Part shown: positions 35,475 through 46,774 of the stretch, piece by piece
How the letters are laid out: the number at the start of each line of letters is the position of its first letter
How positions within the stretch are numbered: position 1 is the stretch's first letter
DNA from: Anagrus nilaparvatae
Lineage: Eukaryota; Arthropoda; Insecta; Hymenoptera; Mymaridae
Reading direction: 5' to 3'
NCBI GenBank assembly: GCA_022575985.1
Contig: JAKSXM010000237.1
Location: 7,086,501-7,150,500 of the forward strand
Length of the DNA stretch: 64,000 bases
Position numbers and translations under genes: made by a program
Notes under the pieces: generated by a model
The model's input: the letters and a program-made list of their open reading frames with translations, nothing else
Told to the model about the DNA's origin: nothing
Database searches by the model: none

Positions 35475-36211
35475 TGTTACGTATGGTAGGTCAAAATTGA
35501 TATGCCTAACATTCGATATATATATAAATATTAAACCTACATCCGATATTCATATTAACGTTCCCAGACGATATAAGAACCCGCAGATGCATTTCCGCTG
35601 ATGCTGACCTAGCACAATAGCGCGGGACAAAAGTCAACTGTGACATAAATTAGTAGGGATTTATAGGCGTTATAAAATGCATAAATCCCACCTCGCGATT
35701 CTTAATAATAGTTATGGACGCCTTCGCTAATTGGACGTGACGAGACCGACGCTTTTTTGTATTGGACGTTTCCCCCAAAATCTCGCAATATGGGCAGATT
35801 CATTTTAGATTATATATTGCCCTTCAGGCGCCCAAATTGTATTCTTTAGAATCATAACCATCATTAATTAGAGTACTAACTCCTGTTATTAAGTATCTTT
35901 TATAATTCGTTTGACTTAAAGACTTAGACAGTTTTATTATATTTACTTATAATCAATAAAGTGAAAGTTTTATATCAAATCAGTTATCAGTTATTATTGT
36001 GTAAGTGACAATTCCTTCTGTAATTAAGAACTTAGCCTCAGGTTAAGTTCATCCAGCTAAGTCGAACTCATCTTATATCAACAGTAATCACCATACCAAC
36101 TTTAATAAAATACCTGGGGCAGTCAATAACCCCAGGATAAACTTATATTTCATATATTCATAATTATTTATATTTACGTATCCCTTGGATAAAACCTCAG
36201 GATACGTAACA
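35475..36211 (+). repeat. 5' LTR of element 2
   Basis: This LTR is 737 bp, starting TGTTACGTAT and ending ATACGTAACA. Positions 35715-36211 match 45994-46489 with two substitutions and one single-base indel seen. Confidence 0.88.
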
Positions 36212-36897
36212 TAAAGTGGCTCCCTAAAAGGAAAGCTGGTAAGAAGGAACAGTAGCATATTTCCTATCAAGATATTATTTAATTTTTTTTTGGCAAAGAA
36301 AGAATATTGTTTTTTGAAGAAAAAAAAAGGTTACAAATCAAGATAATTTTAAAATTTTAAAACACGAAATCACTTCAATAAATAAAAGTGATAACAAAGT
36401 ACTAGTAACAATAAAATATACCATCGAACTCAACGAAGAAATCAACTCTAATCAATCAAACTCTCAAGATCATTGAAAATATTTAAAGCCGTTATACCAC
36501 ACAATACCATCTAAAGAAATTTATCTACATCTTCGCCAAGCAGTTTCTGGAAAAATTTTTTTGCCAAGCTGTAGCCAAGCTGTATATTGCCAAGCTGTAG
36601 CCAAGCTGAATATTGCCAAGCTGTAGCTAAGCTGTATATTGCCAAGCCGTAGCCAAGCTGTTCATTTTTTTTTATCATTGCCAAGCAGTTTTAGGACCTA
36701 TCCAACAAATCATGGGAAAATATAATGGAATTCAGGACCGTTATTATAACTACAATCTTAATGTAAGTACCTTAAAAATATTTTTTTTATTTTTAAATCT
36801 CCGAGACATTTCAAAATTTTTACAAAAAAAAATTTTTTTTTTAAAATCCTTCTTATAAACAAATAAACAATCTCGTAAATTTTTTCGTAAAACTATT
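36212..36897 (+). other. Leader of element 2 with GCCAAGCTGTA repeats
   Basis: Between about 36540 and 36660, TTGCCAAGCTGTAGCCAAGC and close variants recur about four times with a period near 28 bp. A GTAAGT at about 36763 could be a splice donor, but I see no convincing acceptor before gag. Confidence 0.6.
36217..36234 (+). other. Primer-binding site candidate of element 2
   Basis: TGGCTCCCTAAAAGG starts five bases after the LTR. TGG at this place fits a tRNA 3' end. The tRNA is not identified. Confidence 0.5.
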
Positions 36898-38703
36898 ATG
36901 CCAAATAATTCTTGGCGACAACCGCGAGATACATTTTCTGATACTGAATCAATTAATAGTGAAGTAAACCGAACCATGGACGGCCCTCAAACTAACTCGC
37001 CCAATAATATAGATGTAGCCAATTTAGCCCAAGAACTTGAACGCCTCAATTTAGAAATGCTGCGACAACGCGAACAAATTACAAATATAATTAACGCTGA
37101 AAGAGCACTAAATTTAGAAATAACAAACGAAATTCTGAACGATATTGAAAATAATGATCAAAATCGTAATAATGCAGTACTAAACCCACCAAACAACAAT
37201 AATAATATACCTAGATCAAATAATACCGTCCCACTTATAACTGCTATTGCAAATATACCCGATTTTTCTGGTCAACCACAAACCCTACAAGCTTTTTCCA
37301 AAGTTTTGAAAGACATTGTTAAAACATATGGAACAGGATGTGAACAATTTTTGTTAAATTCAATCCCTCGTCGCCTTAAAGGCCGAGCATACGACGCTTA
37401 CGCAGGAATTGCTCCTAATTACACCAGTTTAGAAAATTTTTTACAAGATTTAAAATTAAGTTTTGGAGGTATCACTGACGCAGATACTATTAAATTAGAT
37501 ATGAGACAAGCCGAACAAAACCCTGGCGAACCAGTCGCCGATTACGCGCTACGCGTACAAAATTTAGAACAAGCTTTACATGCAATTTATGATTCATCGG
37601 TTAGCTTAACCGCAAACGAAAAAGAACAATGGAAAAAGCGAACTAGTATTGAAGCCCTTGAATGCTTTCTTTTTGGATTGAGAAATCCTCCGGAATATAG
37701 AGTAGCCTCAAAACAACCAAAAACTTTGCGAGAAGCTGCTAATATTGCAGTTAACCTTGAAGGTAGACGTCGCTCGGTACAAAGACATGAATTCTGTACA
37801 TTAAAACACGCGCCAGTTACTCCAGCTGAACCAATTAACTTTGCGACGGACGACAAATCTAGTGTCACCACAGCCACAACTTCTGAAATATTCAATTTAA
37901 TGAATCAAATTTTAGAAATACAAAGATTACATAATGAAATGGGTAATGCAGCAGGTATACGCGCTACTGCCGCTGAAACTTCAAAAAAGCAATGTATTTT
38001 TTGTAAAAGTAATAGTCACGATATATCCCAATGTAAAGATTTATTTAAATCTGTTGAGCAAGGAAAAATTAAACATCCTACCGAAACCCAAGAACCCGAT
38101 ATTGCAATTACAACTTTAACTCCTGTTTTTGAAAATTACCCCCAAAATTATCCACCACCTTGGTGGCAACCGAATAGAGGAAACAATTATAATCGTTATA
38201 ATTATAATAATCAGAGTTATAATACAAGAGATCAAAACTATAAAAATAACCCATTTAATCAAAATTTTAATCAATACCCAAATAATCAACAAAATTTTAA
38301 TTCATATCAAAATTTTAATGGATACCCTAATAATCAAAATTTTAACCCAAATAATCCCCAAAACTATAACAATAATCGTGGTCAATTTCGCGGTAATAAT
38401 AGAAATCGTAATTTTAACAGAGAAAATTTTTCAAATAATTCTTATCCTAATAACTTTTATCAAAATTATTCAAATCAAAATATGATGGAAAACCAAAATT
38501 TCCCTCCCCAAAATCATAATTATTCTAACCAAGACCAAAATTATGACCAAAGCCAAAATGTTGCTCCAAATTACATCCAAAATGGAAATAATCAGAATTT
38601 TCCTCCTAATATGAATAATCCAATTCAACAACCCAATAACCCTTCTAACAATGCAAAAAATTTCCAAACTGCTGAAAATAAATCAGAAAAACATTTAAAC
38701 TAG
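36898..38703 (+). CDS. Gag polyprotein of LTR element 2
   Basis: This intact ORF of 601 residues would form the particle core. The N-terminus is Asn-rich. Residues about 110-300 look like a Gypsy-type capsid domain: IPDFSGQPQTLQAFSKVL, then a conserved FLFGLRNPPEYRVA segment and LREAANIAVNLEGRRR. One zinc knuckle is complete (C366, C369, H374, C379). The last 200 residues are a low-complexity Asn/Gln/Tyr/Phe tract. The chosen ATG is the first in the frame. The stop TAG at 38701 directly follows a TTTAAAC heptamer. The protein is unlike element 1 Gag, so the two elements are from different lineages. Confidence 0.87.
   Translation: MPNNSWRQPRDTFSDTESINSEVNRTMDGPQTNSPNNIDVANLAQELERLNLEMLRQREQITNIINAERALNLEITNEILNDIENNDQNRNNAVLNPPNNNNNIPRSNNTVPLITAIANIPDFSGQPQTLQAFSKVLKDIVKTYGTGCEQFLLNSIPRRLKGRAYDAYAGIAPNYTSLENFLQDLKLSFGGITDADTIKLDMRQAEQNPGEPVADYALRVQNLEQALHAIYDSSVSLTANEKEQWKKRTSIEALECFLFGLRNPPEYRVASKQPKTLREAANIAVNLEGRRRSVQRHEFCTLKHAPVTPAEPINFATDDKSSVTTATTSEIFNLMNQILEIQRLHNEMGNAAGIRATAAETSKKQCIFCKSNSHDISQCKDLFKSVEQGKIKHPTETQEPDIAITTLTPVFENYPQNYPPPWWQPNRGNNYNRYNYNNQSYNTRDQNYKNNPFNQNFNQYPNNQQNFNSYQNFNGYPNNQNFNPNNPQNYNNNRGQFRGNNRNRNFNRENFSNNSYPNNFYQNYSNQNMMENQNFPPQNHNYSNQDQNYDQSQNVAPNYIQNGNNQNFPPNMNNPIQQPNNPSNNAKNFQTAENKSEKHLN
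38694..38700 (+). other. Predicted -1 frameshift heptamer TTTAAAC at the gag stop
   Basis: The last two gag codons are TTA AAC, preceded by T and followed by the TAG stop, giving T TTA AAC TAG. TTTAAAC is a canonical slippery sequence. A -1 slip enters the frame of the downstream ORF, which is open from about 38682. Confidence 0.75.
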
Positions 38704-38780
38704 TTACCTGCCCATTCTCGAGTGAGTTTGGGCCAAAATTAAGTTATGATTCTGACACTTTTTATAAAAATGCAATTTAG

Positions 38781-41099
38781 AAAACCTTTTATAATAGAAC
38801 ATTACCTTCAAATTTAAACCTTAATCATGATAAAATAAACGTTTCAAACACAATACCTTTTGAAACCCCAAATAATACAAAAAATTTTAGTCCTTTTTCA
38901 AATACTACCCTAGAAAAAGACTTTACTTCAAATAATGAAAAATTAACCACTGAACCAGAAATAAATTTTAGTTTTGAAAAACCGAAAACAATTCTTAAGC
39001 CAAAAATAAAATCCACTACAAATTCTGAAAAATTAAAAATAATCCCTCAGACCGAATCTGATTTAGACTTAAGTATTGAAAAACCTAAAGAAATTCTTGA
39101 TTTTCCAGCAATTAATAAAACCCCTAGTTTAACCATTGAGAAATCAAAATTAACTTTTAAACGAGAAGATTCTTTTCCTTTTTCAACTAACTTTAAAAAT
39201 TTAGAACCAAAAATTTTTTTAAACCCTAAAACAGTAAAACAAACACTTGAACCCTTAAAAATAACAGAAATTACTTCAATCCCTGAAACAGATAAAAATT
39301 TAAGCTCAACTATCGAAAAATCAAGAGAAACCCCTATACCAAAAATTTCCCACCCCTTTTTAATAAATAATAAAATCCCTATTTTAAACTTGGAAAAATC
39401 AAAATTAACTCAAAAACCTTTAAAAACTAATGAAATTATTTCACTAAAATCACAACCTAATCCTATACAAAGAATAGTTACATTTAATCTTAAAAACAAA
39501 TCTGATTCTGAAAATGATAGCCCCCCTCTAGAAAATTATTCAAAATCTCCTTTATTTATGGCAAAAAGAAAAAGAAATACAAGAAATAAAAATTTATCTG
39601 ATTATAATAACAAAATAATAACGAAAAATATATTAAATAATAAAATGAATAAATTCAGTCCATTAACAAACTCTATTTCCGATAAGAACATCGAAATTGA
39701 TTCAAAAAAATGTAAAGCAACAATTAGCAAATCACAACCCGAAACAAATAAGGAAACGATTACAGAAAATTACCCAGCTACTGTTGACTCCATCAAAGGA
39801 AAAATTTTATTTGAAGCATCACTTGACGTAAAATTTACAGACAAAGATCCAGAAACCATAATTCACAAAAAAAGAATCTGTATAAATTCTGAGAACAAAA
39901 AAAGCTTAAGTATAGATAAAATTATTGAACAATTAGAAAATAACGACACTGAAATCATGAAAGTTGACAATGAAAATAATAAAACTAATATTGCCTTGAT
40001 ATTTGCACCTAACAAAAGCAAAAAAGATATTTATAAACAAATTATAATCAATACAAACGTATTTAATCGCTATGACAAAATAGATAAATGTAGTGAAAGT
40101 TACGAACAATTTTTTAGGTATCTAGATGTAAGTAACTATAGTGACTGTTTATTTTTCAGTCTTAAAATTTTATTAAATAATAATATGAGTATCAATGAAT
40201 ATAACAATAATTTAAAAATAAGTAAACCCCTAAAACATTGCAAAAATCCTGACGGGATCTTTCACATTTTAAACAAGAAAAAAAAATGGGAAGATAGCGA
40301 TTGCGTACACATTTTTGCCAAAGAATATAAAATGAATATTTTAATACGAATTTTTAACTCCGACAAATTCTATATCCCAAAAACGTGGGATAAAGCTTTT
40401 CAGGTGCTCTCTTTAAAAGCATTGAACGCAGATCCTACTAAAATTAAACAAATCAATACATTTATATCACCTTTGAACGAAACCTCCATGTCTTTATTCC
40501 ATGCCATTCAAAAAGAAAAAAATATAAATTATGCTAATACAAATGAAATTTCACTTCAAGAAGAAATAATAAAAATCGCTGAACTCAAAATAACTGAAAC
40601 ACCTCTCTCTAAAAAGGTTGGCATCTTGGTACAACAAAACGAAACAAACCTTACATGTGATGTACTTCAAATCAAAACCACGTATATATTGGAAGAAGCG
40701 ACAGTAGAACCTAAACCACTGCCACCTGAAGAATTCAAATCCAAAATAGATGATGTACAACAGACTGAAACCAAATATACGCTGAAAAATATCATCCAAA
40801 AACAAAAACTGGTTCCAAAATCCTCACTAGACGATTCGCAAACCTATCAAGATAAATCAGATTTTCAGAAATTTTTCAGAATTTTATTTGTATTTTTGTA
40901 TCACATATCTGTTGCAAATTTTGTTTCCAATAAATGGGACTTAGTACTGGACTTAATAAAATTTAATATGAAAAATTGGACAGGGCTTATCAGTCATAAT
41001 ACAATTGATTGGTTACCTAAACCGCCCGAGTTCTACTATCCCAGTTCTATTATTGCAGTACGCCCACCTAGGGCCCCACCTTGGCCAAAGATTTTATAG
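38781..41099 (+). CDS. ORF2 of LTR element 2: Lys/Asn-rich protein with OTU-like cysteine protease domain
   Basis: This frame is -1 relative to gag and has 772 sense codons. A single TAG at 38778 separates it from the frameshift site, a nonsense change in this copy if the model is right. No ATG is needed because translation would enter from gag. The first 400 codons are Lys/Asn/Ser-rich with repeated EKxK motifs and no domain I know. At about 40115-40370 is an OTU-like signature. A YSDCLFFSLKILL motif (Cys codon 40146-40148) resembles the catalytic DxxC block, and WEDSDCVHIFAKEYKMNILI resembles the W..D..I..A....I block. The catalytic His was not located with confidence. The C-terminus is Pro-rich. 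OTU proteins are deubiquitinase-type cysteine proteases, and such activity here is inferred. No RT motifs are present. Confidence 0.65.
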   Translation, partial: KTFYNRTLPSNLNLNHDKINVSNTIPFETPNNTKNFSPFSNTTLEKDFTSNNEKLTTEPEINFSFEKPKTILKPKIKSTTNSEKLKIIPQTESDLDLSIEKPKEILDFPAINKTPSLTIEKSKLTFKREDSFPFSTNFKNLEPKIFLNPKTVKQTLEPLKITEITSIPETDKNLSSTIEKSRETPIPKISHPFLINNKIPILNLEKSKLTQKPLKTNEIISLKSQPNPIQRIVTFNLKNKSDSENDSPPLENYSKSPLFMAKRKRNTRNKNLSDYNNKIITKNILNNKMNKFSPLTNSISDKNIEIDSKKCKATISKSQPETNKETITENYPATVDSIKGKILFEASLDVKFTDKDPETIIHKKRICINSENKKSLSIDKIIEQLENNDTEIMKVDNENNKTNIALIFAPNKSKKDIYKQIIINTNVFNRYDKIDKCSESYEQFFRYLDVSNYSDCLFFSLKILLNNNMSINEYNNNLKISKPLKHCKNPDGIFHILNKKKKWEDSDCVHIFAKEYKMNILIRIFNSDKFYIPKTWDKAFQVLSLKALNADPTKIKQINTFISPLNETSMSLFHAIQKEKNINYANTNEISLQEEIIKIAELKITETPLSKKVGILVQQNETNLTCDVLQIKTTYILEEATVEPKPLPPEEFKSKIDDVQQTETKYTLKNIIQKQKLVPKSSLDDSQTYQDKSDFQKFFRILFVFLYHISVANFVSNKWDLVLDLIKFNMKNWTGLISHNTIDWLPKPPEFYYPSSIIAVRPPRAPPWPKIL

Positions 41100-42783
41100 G
41101 ATCGACCCATTTTACTATCTACTGGACAAAGTAGTAAATTAATAATATTTCTTAATAGATTTAATTAATTTAATTAATCTTAATAGTTATAATTCTTTTT
41201 AAAAAAATTTACAAACAAAAAAAAAAAAACAACAAAAACAACAAAATTTTTTTTATATAACTAGCTATAATTTTACCTAATACTTTAAATTATTAATCTA
41301 TCGTCCGGATTTGAACCTAATTGGATTAGAAACTCATTTACTAACAATACACCTACAATCATAATTAACCGAAAACATCGTATTCATATCTAAAATATAA
41401 CTACTAAGTATTTTTTTTTCACATCATACATATTCAATCAAATACACATATTTAAGATACAGCCTTAATTATAATTTTCCATCTTATCAAACCTTTACTT
41501 AAACTAATGAATAAAAATTTTTTTGAAAGATAATTAGCATTTAATTTTTTTTATGTTAAAATATTATGTTTTTTATTTGTTCTTTTTTTGAATGATAATA
41601 GAGATACGATAAACGAAAATTTATTTAAAAATTTTTTTTTGAATTAAATAATAATTTTTACCAACTCAAAGAAAATTTTTTTTTACAAAAGAAAAACATG
41701 AAAAGTCTCTATATAATTTTCTTTCTCGATAATAGACAACCTATAACAATAAAAATATATTGAAATAAAAATGAAATAAACCTTTGAAATAAATAGATTA
41801 TAAGTACGTAATATATAAGTAAATAATAGTATATAAGTATAAAATATAAAAAAAAAAAAATAATAAGGAAAGAATAAAGAACAAAAATGACGAAAATTAT
41901 ATAAAGATAGAAATAACTTAAAATTAAAGTATAAGGGTTTTAAAATTAAAGTGTTTTTTAACCTTGAAGTGATAGATTTTATAGTTGATAAATGTAAAGT
42001 TCTGGTAAATATAATACATATGAATAAGTATTAATGATATACAATATTTTATTATATTTTTTTTATCTCAAAGTTTTACGTATTCCGAGAAAATTTTACA
42101 TGAGTTAGTTTCAAAACGTTTATTACGATGTTAGTAGGTTAATTCAAATTTCTCTAAGACATCCTTAAATATCTGTGAAAAACCAGTGAAAAACACAGGT
42201 TGACAGATTTAAATAATTTTTTTTCACATGCAAATTCTATAAAAATCTTTTAAATATTTAAAAAAAAAAAAAAAAAAAAATTTTTTAGGTTCAAAACTAT
42301 ATTTAGATTATGATCTTTGATAATTATTTTTACCCATATATATAATTGTAATTTCTTATACTAACCAATATATTCATATTTACTATAAATCTACTATATA
42401 CATACCTAATTCATAACTATTATTAATCAATTAATCATAAACATAATCTAAATATATCCTAACATAAATTACTTTGGATTTAACAAATACGTAATCTTTT
42501 ATCGTGCCTTTATAAAAAAAATTTCCAAAAAAAAGGACCACCCCTGACAACCGGATTAAACAAGTATTTTATAGAGTTTTTCTTTATATATGTATATACA
42601 TAATTTAGTTTGCACAAATATCCTTATACAATCCTTGGAATTCTTAGATTATGAAGTTAAATTAAAAATCAACGATATAAAAAAAAAAAAAAAAAACTCC
42701 TATAAATTACCATCATACATATACATTTGTGTGTATTTTTTTTCTCTTTTCTCCTTAGCACAAAAATTAATAACAAAATTTTT

Positions 42784-42816
<33 letters not shown>

Positions 42817-44060
42817 AATAACTAATAAAAAATTGAGAGAGAGAAATTTTGCCGGACAACCAGAGACGTGAATCACATTCATAATTATAGAGATAAAATT
42901 TTTATAATCTTTGTTTGCATACGGTTTTGCCCTTGAGACTGAAATGACATAATATTATCAAAACAGCTGATCTTAAAGACTGCTTAATTGCACTTTATAA
43001 ATTATACTAAATCACATGGAGTGAAAGAGGGGATAACCAACTTATTAACACATATATAATTTTTATTACAATACTACTGCAACATTCATTTTTTTTTTTG
43101 CCCAACCAAGATCTCACTTCAACTTTAAAGAAACGCAAAATTAAATGTGCATTACTGTATAAATTAATACATAATTCTCATAGACGAGCAATGTTCTCAA
43201 CTATGAAAATCGCTTGTACTCTAAGAATGATTAATGGAAATATTATTAAATAATAATATATAAGCAAAAAAATTAGCAATCCAGAATGTATGAACAAAAA
43301 AAAAAATGCTTCTGAGAGCTTATAAACCAGACGAGAAGCTGTATAACAGACTAATTGTAACACCAATTAACTCTATCCTAGTTTCCTGAAGCTGATATCA
43401 AAAGAAAACAGAGCTTTTCTAAACTGGTGCTGTTATTAACTAACTCACCAACGCTGTATAGCGTTCCTTAATCTGAGACAAGCCACATATTTGCGTATAT
43501 CACATCGACACTCAACTTGGGTATATGAAAATTGCAGGAAAGTTTTTTTTCTATAACAAATTAATCAAATTTTATTAAATTGGCCTCTCTCTTTCTCCTA
43601 CGATTTGTAAATATCATAAAGTTTTGCAAAATTTTTTTCAAACAACCTTTTTGTCATTCCGGTATCAGGCATACACCTGTTTATAAATATTATGAAAACT
43701 ATTGTTTAAAAATTTTTTATTTTTTATTGTCTTAACAATTTCATATCTCTGTTTTTCTTGCTCCATTTGACTTTCTCAATACAAAATTTTTATAAATAAA
43801 TAAATTTAAAAATAAATATTTACGTACAAAAAAAAAATAAAGAGAGAAAGGAGAAAGGGAAGGAAAGCATGCACACACATAACGAATAATAAAAATATTA
43901 GATTCATTTTTTTTTCTCACTCACGCTTTCATTATATGACAACATTGTAAAAATACTTTATATTCATGAATAAAATCTCGACTTAAATACAATTAGTGAC
44001 GTAAAATTTGAATTTTTTTTCTCATGCTTATTTACTTACAAAATAACATTTTTCTATAAC
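41100..44060. other. Non-coding interior of element 2
   Basis: This is AT-rich sequence where pol would be expected. It has A runs (about 42258-42280 and 42788-42814) and no ORF with recognisable motifs. The short predicted frames are homopolymer-rich and unsupported. Confidence 0.6.
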
Positions 44061-44065
44061 ATATA

Positions 44066-44500
44066 CTCCCGTACCGCTAACATCATAAATTTATAAAAAA
44101 ACCTTCCGTCCCGCTAACTCCAGAAAATTTATAAAAGCCTCCCGTACCGCTAACTTTACAAAATTATAAAAAGCCTCCCGTACCGCTAACTTTACAAAAT
44201 CATAAAAAGCCTCCCGTACCGCTAACTTTACAAAATTATAAAAAGCCTCCCGTACCGCTAACTTTACAAAATTATAAAAACCCTTCCGTACCGCTAACTT
44301 TACAAAATTATAAAAAGCCTCCCGTACCGCTAACTTTACAAAATCATAAAAAGCCTCCCGTACCGCTAACTTTACGAAATTATAAAAAGCCTCCCGTACC
44401 GCTAACATTACAAATTTATAAAAAACCTTCCGTCCCGCTAACTTCAGAAAATTTATAAAACCCTCCCGTACCGCTAATTCACAAAAATTCATTTTTCCCG
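44066..44500. repeat. 36-bp minisatellite, about 12 copies
   Basis: The unit is CCTCCCGTACCGCTAACTTT followed by ACAAAATTATAAAAAG. Copies differ by a few bases. Because 36 is a multiple of three, the minus strand stays open across the array (44091-44600) as a 12-residue repeat of the LAVREAFYNFVK type. Confidence 0.88.
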
Positions 44501-44769
44501 CTATCCCTAGAAATAAATATATTTTATTGTTCCCTCTGTAGTTTTCTTTTCCAACCAACACCCTATATACCTTACTCACATACACAAACAAAACAAACAT
44601 AACAAAAATATAACCTAACTTTCGCTCCGATATAAAATAAGTATAAATTTTATATTAAAACAATAAATTGAACTGAAACTAATTGATAAAAATAAAATAA
44701 TAACAAAATCTTACCCGTTTTTCCATAATTTATAATTAAAACACTTTAACAACTTAAATATAACACACA

Positions 44770-45640
44770 CATCAACTTTTAACTCTTTAAATTATAATTA
44801 TTCATTCAAAAATCATAAAATTTACCGAAATTGTATGATTTTTTCCAATATTTTCAATAAATTTCTTGTTTTATAAATTAAATTATATCGATGTATCAAA
44901 ATTTAATAAAAATTATCATTTTTAACCCTTTAAATTATTATAATTCATCCAAAAATCATAAAATTTACCGAAATTCTATGATTTTTTTCCAATATTTTCA
45001 ATAAATTCTTGTTTTATAAACTAAATTATACTAAAATTTTAAAAAAATTTATCACTTTTAATCCTTTAAATTATACTAACTCATTCAAAAATCGAAAAAT
45101 TTACCGAAATTGCATGATTTTTTCCAATATTTTCAATAAATTCTTGTTTTATAAATTAAATTACACTAAAATTTTATAAAATTTATAACTTTAACACTTT
45201 AAAATATTATAAAATCATTCAAAAATCATAAAATTTACCGAAATTGTTTGATTTTTTCCAATATTTCCAATAAATTCTTGTTTTATAAATTAAATTATAC
45301 TAAAATTTTAAAAAATTTATCATTTTTAACCCTTTAAATTATATTAATTCATCCAAAAATCATAAAATTTACCGAAATTGTATGATTTTTTCCATATTTT
45401 AATAAACTATTAATAAATTACATCAAAATTTCATAAAACTTTTTTCAATTTTAACTATTTCATTTACATTATTTCAATTTATTTACGAAAATCGTATGAT
45501 TTTTCAATATTTTTATCAAAATCTTAATAAATTACATCAAAATTTTATAAAATTTTTTCATTTTTAACCCTTTAAATTATAATATTTTATTCAAAAATCA
45601 TAAAATTTGCTGAATCTTTATAACTTAAAAATTAAATTAT
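44770..45640. repeat. Degenerate tandem repeat of about 125-145 bp, about six copies
   Basis: Each unit contains AAAATCATAAAATTTACCGA, then ATGATTTTTTCCAATATTTT and TCTTGTTTTATAAA. Copies begin near 44810, 44953, 45079, 45223, 45358 and 45595, the last ones more diverged. No coding sequence is seen. Confidence 0.75.
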
Positions 45641-45993
45641 TTTTTTTTCCTATCAACTGATAAATTCTTGATATAAAAGTTATATTAAACCAATAACTTA
45701 AAATTATTGTAGGTTTTAACCCTATTTAATTTTACGAAAATTGACAAAATTTTAGACCAGAAATTGCGTAGTTTTAAAATTTAAATTCCAATCGTTTTTT
45801 TTATAGAATGGAAGGCAAACCGATATTAATTTCTACATTTTTTTTAAACCAAAAATAACCTTGTAAAAGCAAAATTTTAACAAAAAAAAAAAAAAAATCA
45901 TAAAAATTTTTAAATCTTAAATTTTTATTTTATACTATTTCGAATATCACCACCTATCCCTATGCATTCGAAGTTTTGGGTATATAATGTCTC

Positions 45994-46489
45994 TGGACGC
46001 CTTCGCTAATTGGACGTGACGAGACCGACGCTTTTTTGTATTGGACGTTTCCCCCAAAATCTCGCAATATGGGCAGATTCATTTTAGATTATATATTGCC
46101 CTTCAGGCGCCCAAATTGTATTCTTTAGAATCATAACCATCATTAATTAGAGTACTACTCCTGTTATTAAGTATCTTTTATAATTCGTTTGACTTAAAGA
46201 CTTAGACAGTTTTATTATATTTACTTATAATCAATAAAGTGAAAGTTTTATATCAAATCAGTTATCAGTTATTATTGTGTAAGTGACAATTCCTTCTGTA
46301 ATTAAGAACTTAGCCTCAGGTTAAGTTCATCCAGCTAAGTCGAACTCATCTTATATCAACAGTAATCACCATACCAACTTTAATAAAATACCTGGGGCAG
46401 TCAATATCCCCAGGATAAACTTATATTTCATATATTCATAATTATTTATATTTACGTATCCCTTGGATAAAACCTAAGGATACGTAACA
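45994..46489 (+). repeat. Truncated 3' LTR of element 2
   Basis: This matches 5' LTR positions 35715-36211 and ends ATACGTAACA. The first 240 bp of the LTR, where U3 would start, are missing, and no polypurine tract is seen upstream. The sequence just before (45930-45993) does not resemble the 5' LTR start. Confidence 0.8.
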
Positions 46490-46493
46490 CATT

Positions 46494-46774
46494 ACTAAGG
46501 CATTTTAAAAATCGACTTTTTAAAAAAACAGCCTATCTAAGCGATTCCTTGCGCATGCGCTACTCAAAAAACATTTTTGCATTATTATAGCAATAAAAAA
46601 AATTATGACTCAATTTTCTTACTTTTTCTACAAAAGTCCAAAACACAAAAATGGCTGCCAAAAATCGAGATTTTGCTCTGGGAGGTTAAAAATTGGGCTG
46701 GTGACTTATTTTTGGTAGTACTTTCAGAAAAAAACACTTTGGGGCAGTTTTGAAGACCCGACCATACAAATCAC
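46494..46774. mobile_element. Palindromic foldback element, copy 2, right part
   Basis: This is the continuation of the element starting at 34552. It shares, in inverted form, the TTTTTGGCAGCCATTTTTGT and CTACCAAAAATAAGTCA segments with the left part, and it ends in the inverted terminus GACCCGACCATACAAATCAC. Confidence 0.8.

Larger units (their letters stand above)
35475..46489 (+). mobile_element. LTR retrotransposon (element 2) with gag and OTU-like ORF, no RT seen
   Basis: This 11-kb element is bounded by TGTTACGTAT at the left and ATACGTAACA at the right (perfect inverted ends), with a CATT target duplication. The order is 5' LTR, primer site, leader with short tandem repeats, gag, frameshift site, a long ORF with an OTU-like domain, about 4.9 kb of non-coding repeats, and a truncated 3' LTR. 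I found no protease, RT, RNase H or integrase motif in any frame. It must depend on proteins from another element to move. Confidence 0.85.

Noticed and set aside
38129..38485. Ile-rich 118-codon ORF overlapping gag of element 2
   Set aside because: It is a frame shadow of the Asn-rich AAT tract in gag.
44091..44600. 169-codon repeat protein on the minus strand as a real gene
   Set aside because: The open frame is explained by the 36-bp period, and no domain or regulatory context supports it.
41100..45990. Possible decayed pol in element 2
   Set aside because: No RT, RNase H or integrase motif was found in any frame by eye, and the region is repeats and homopolymers.
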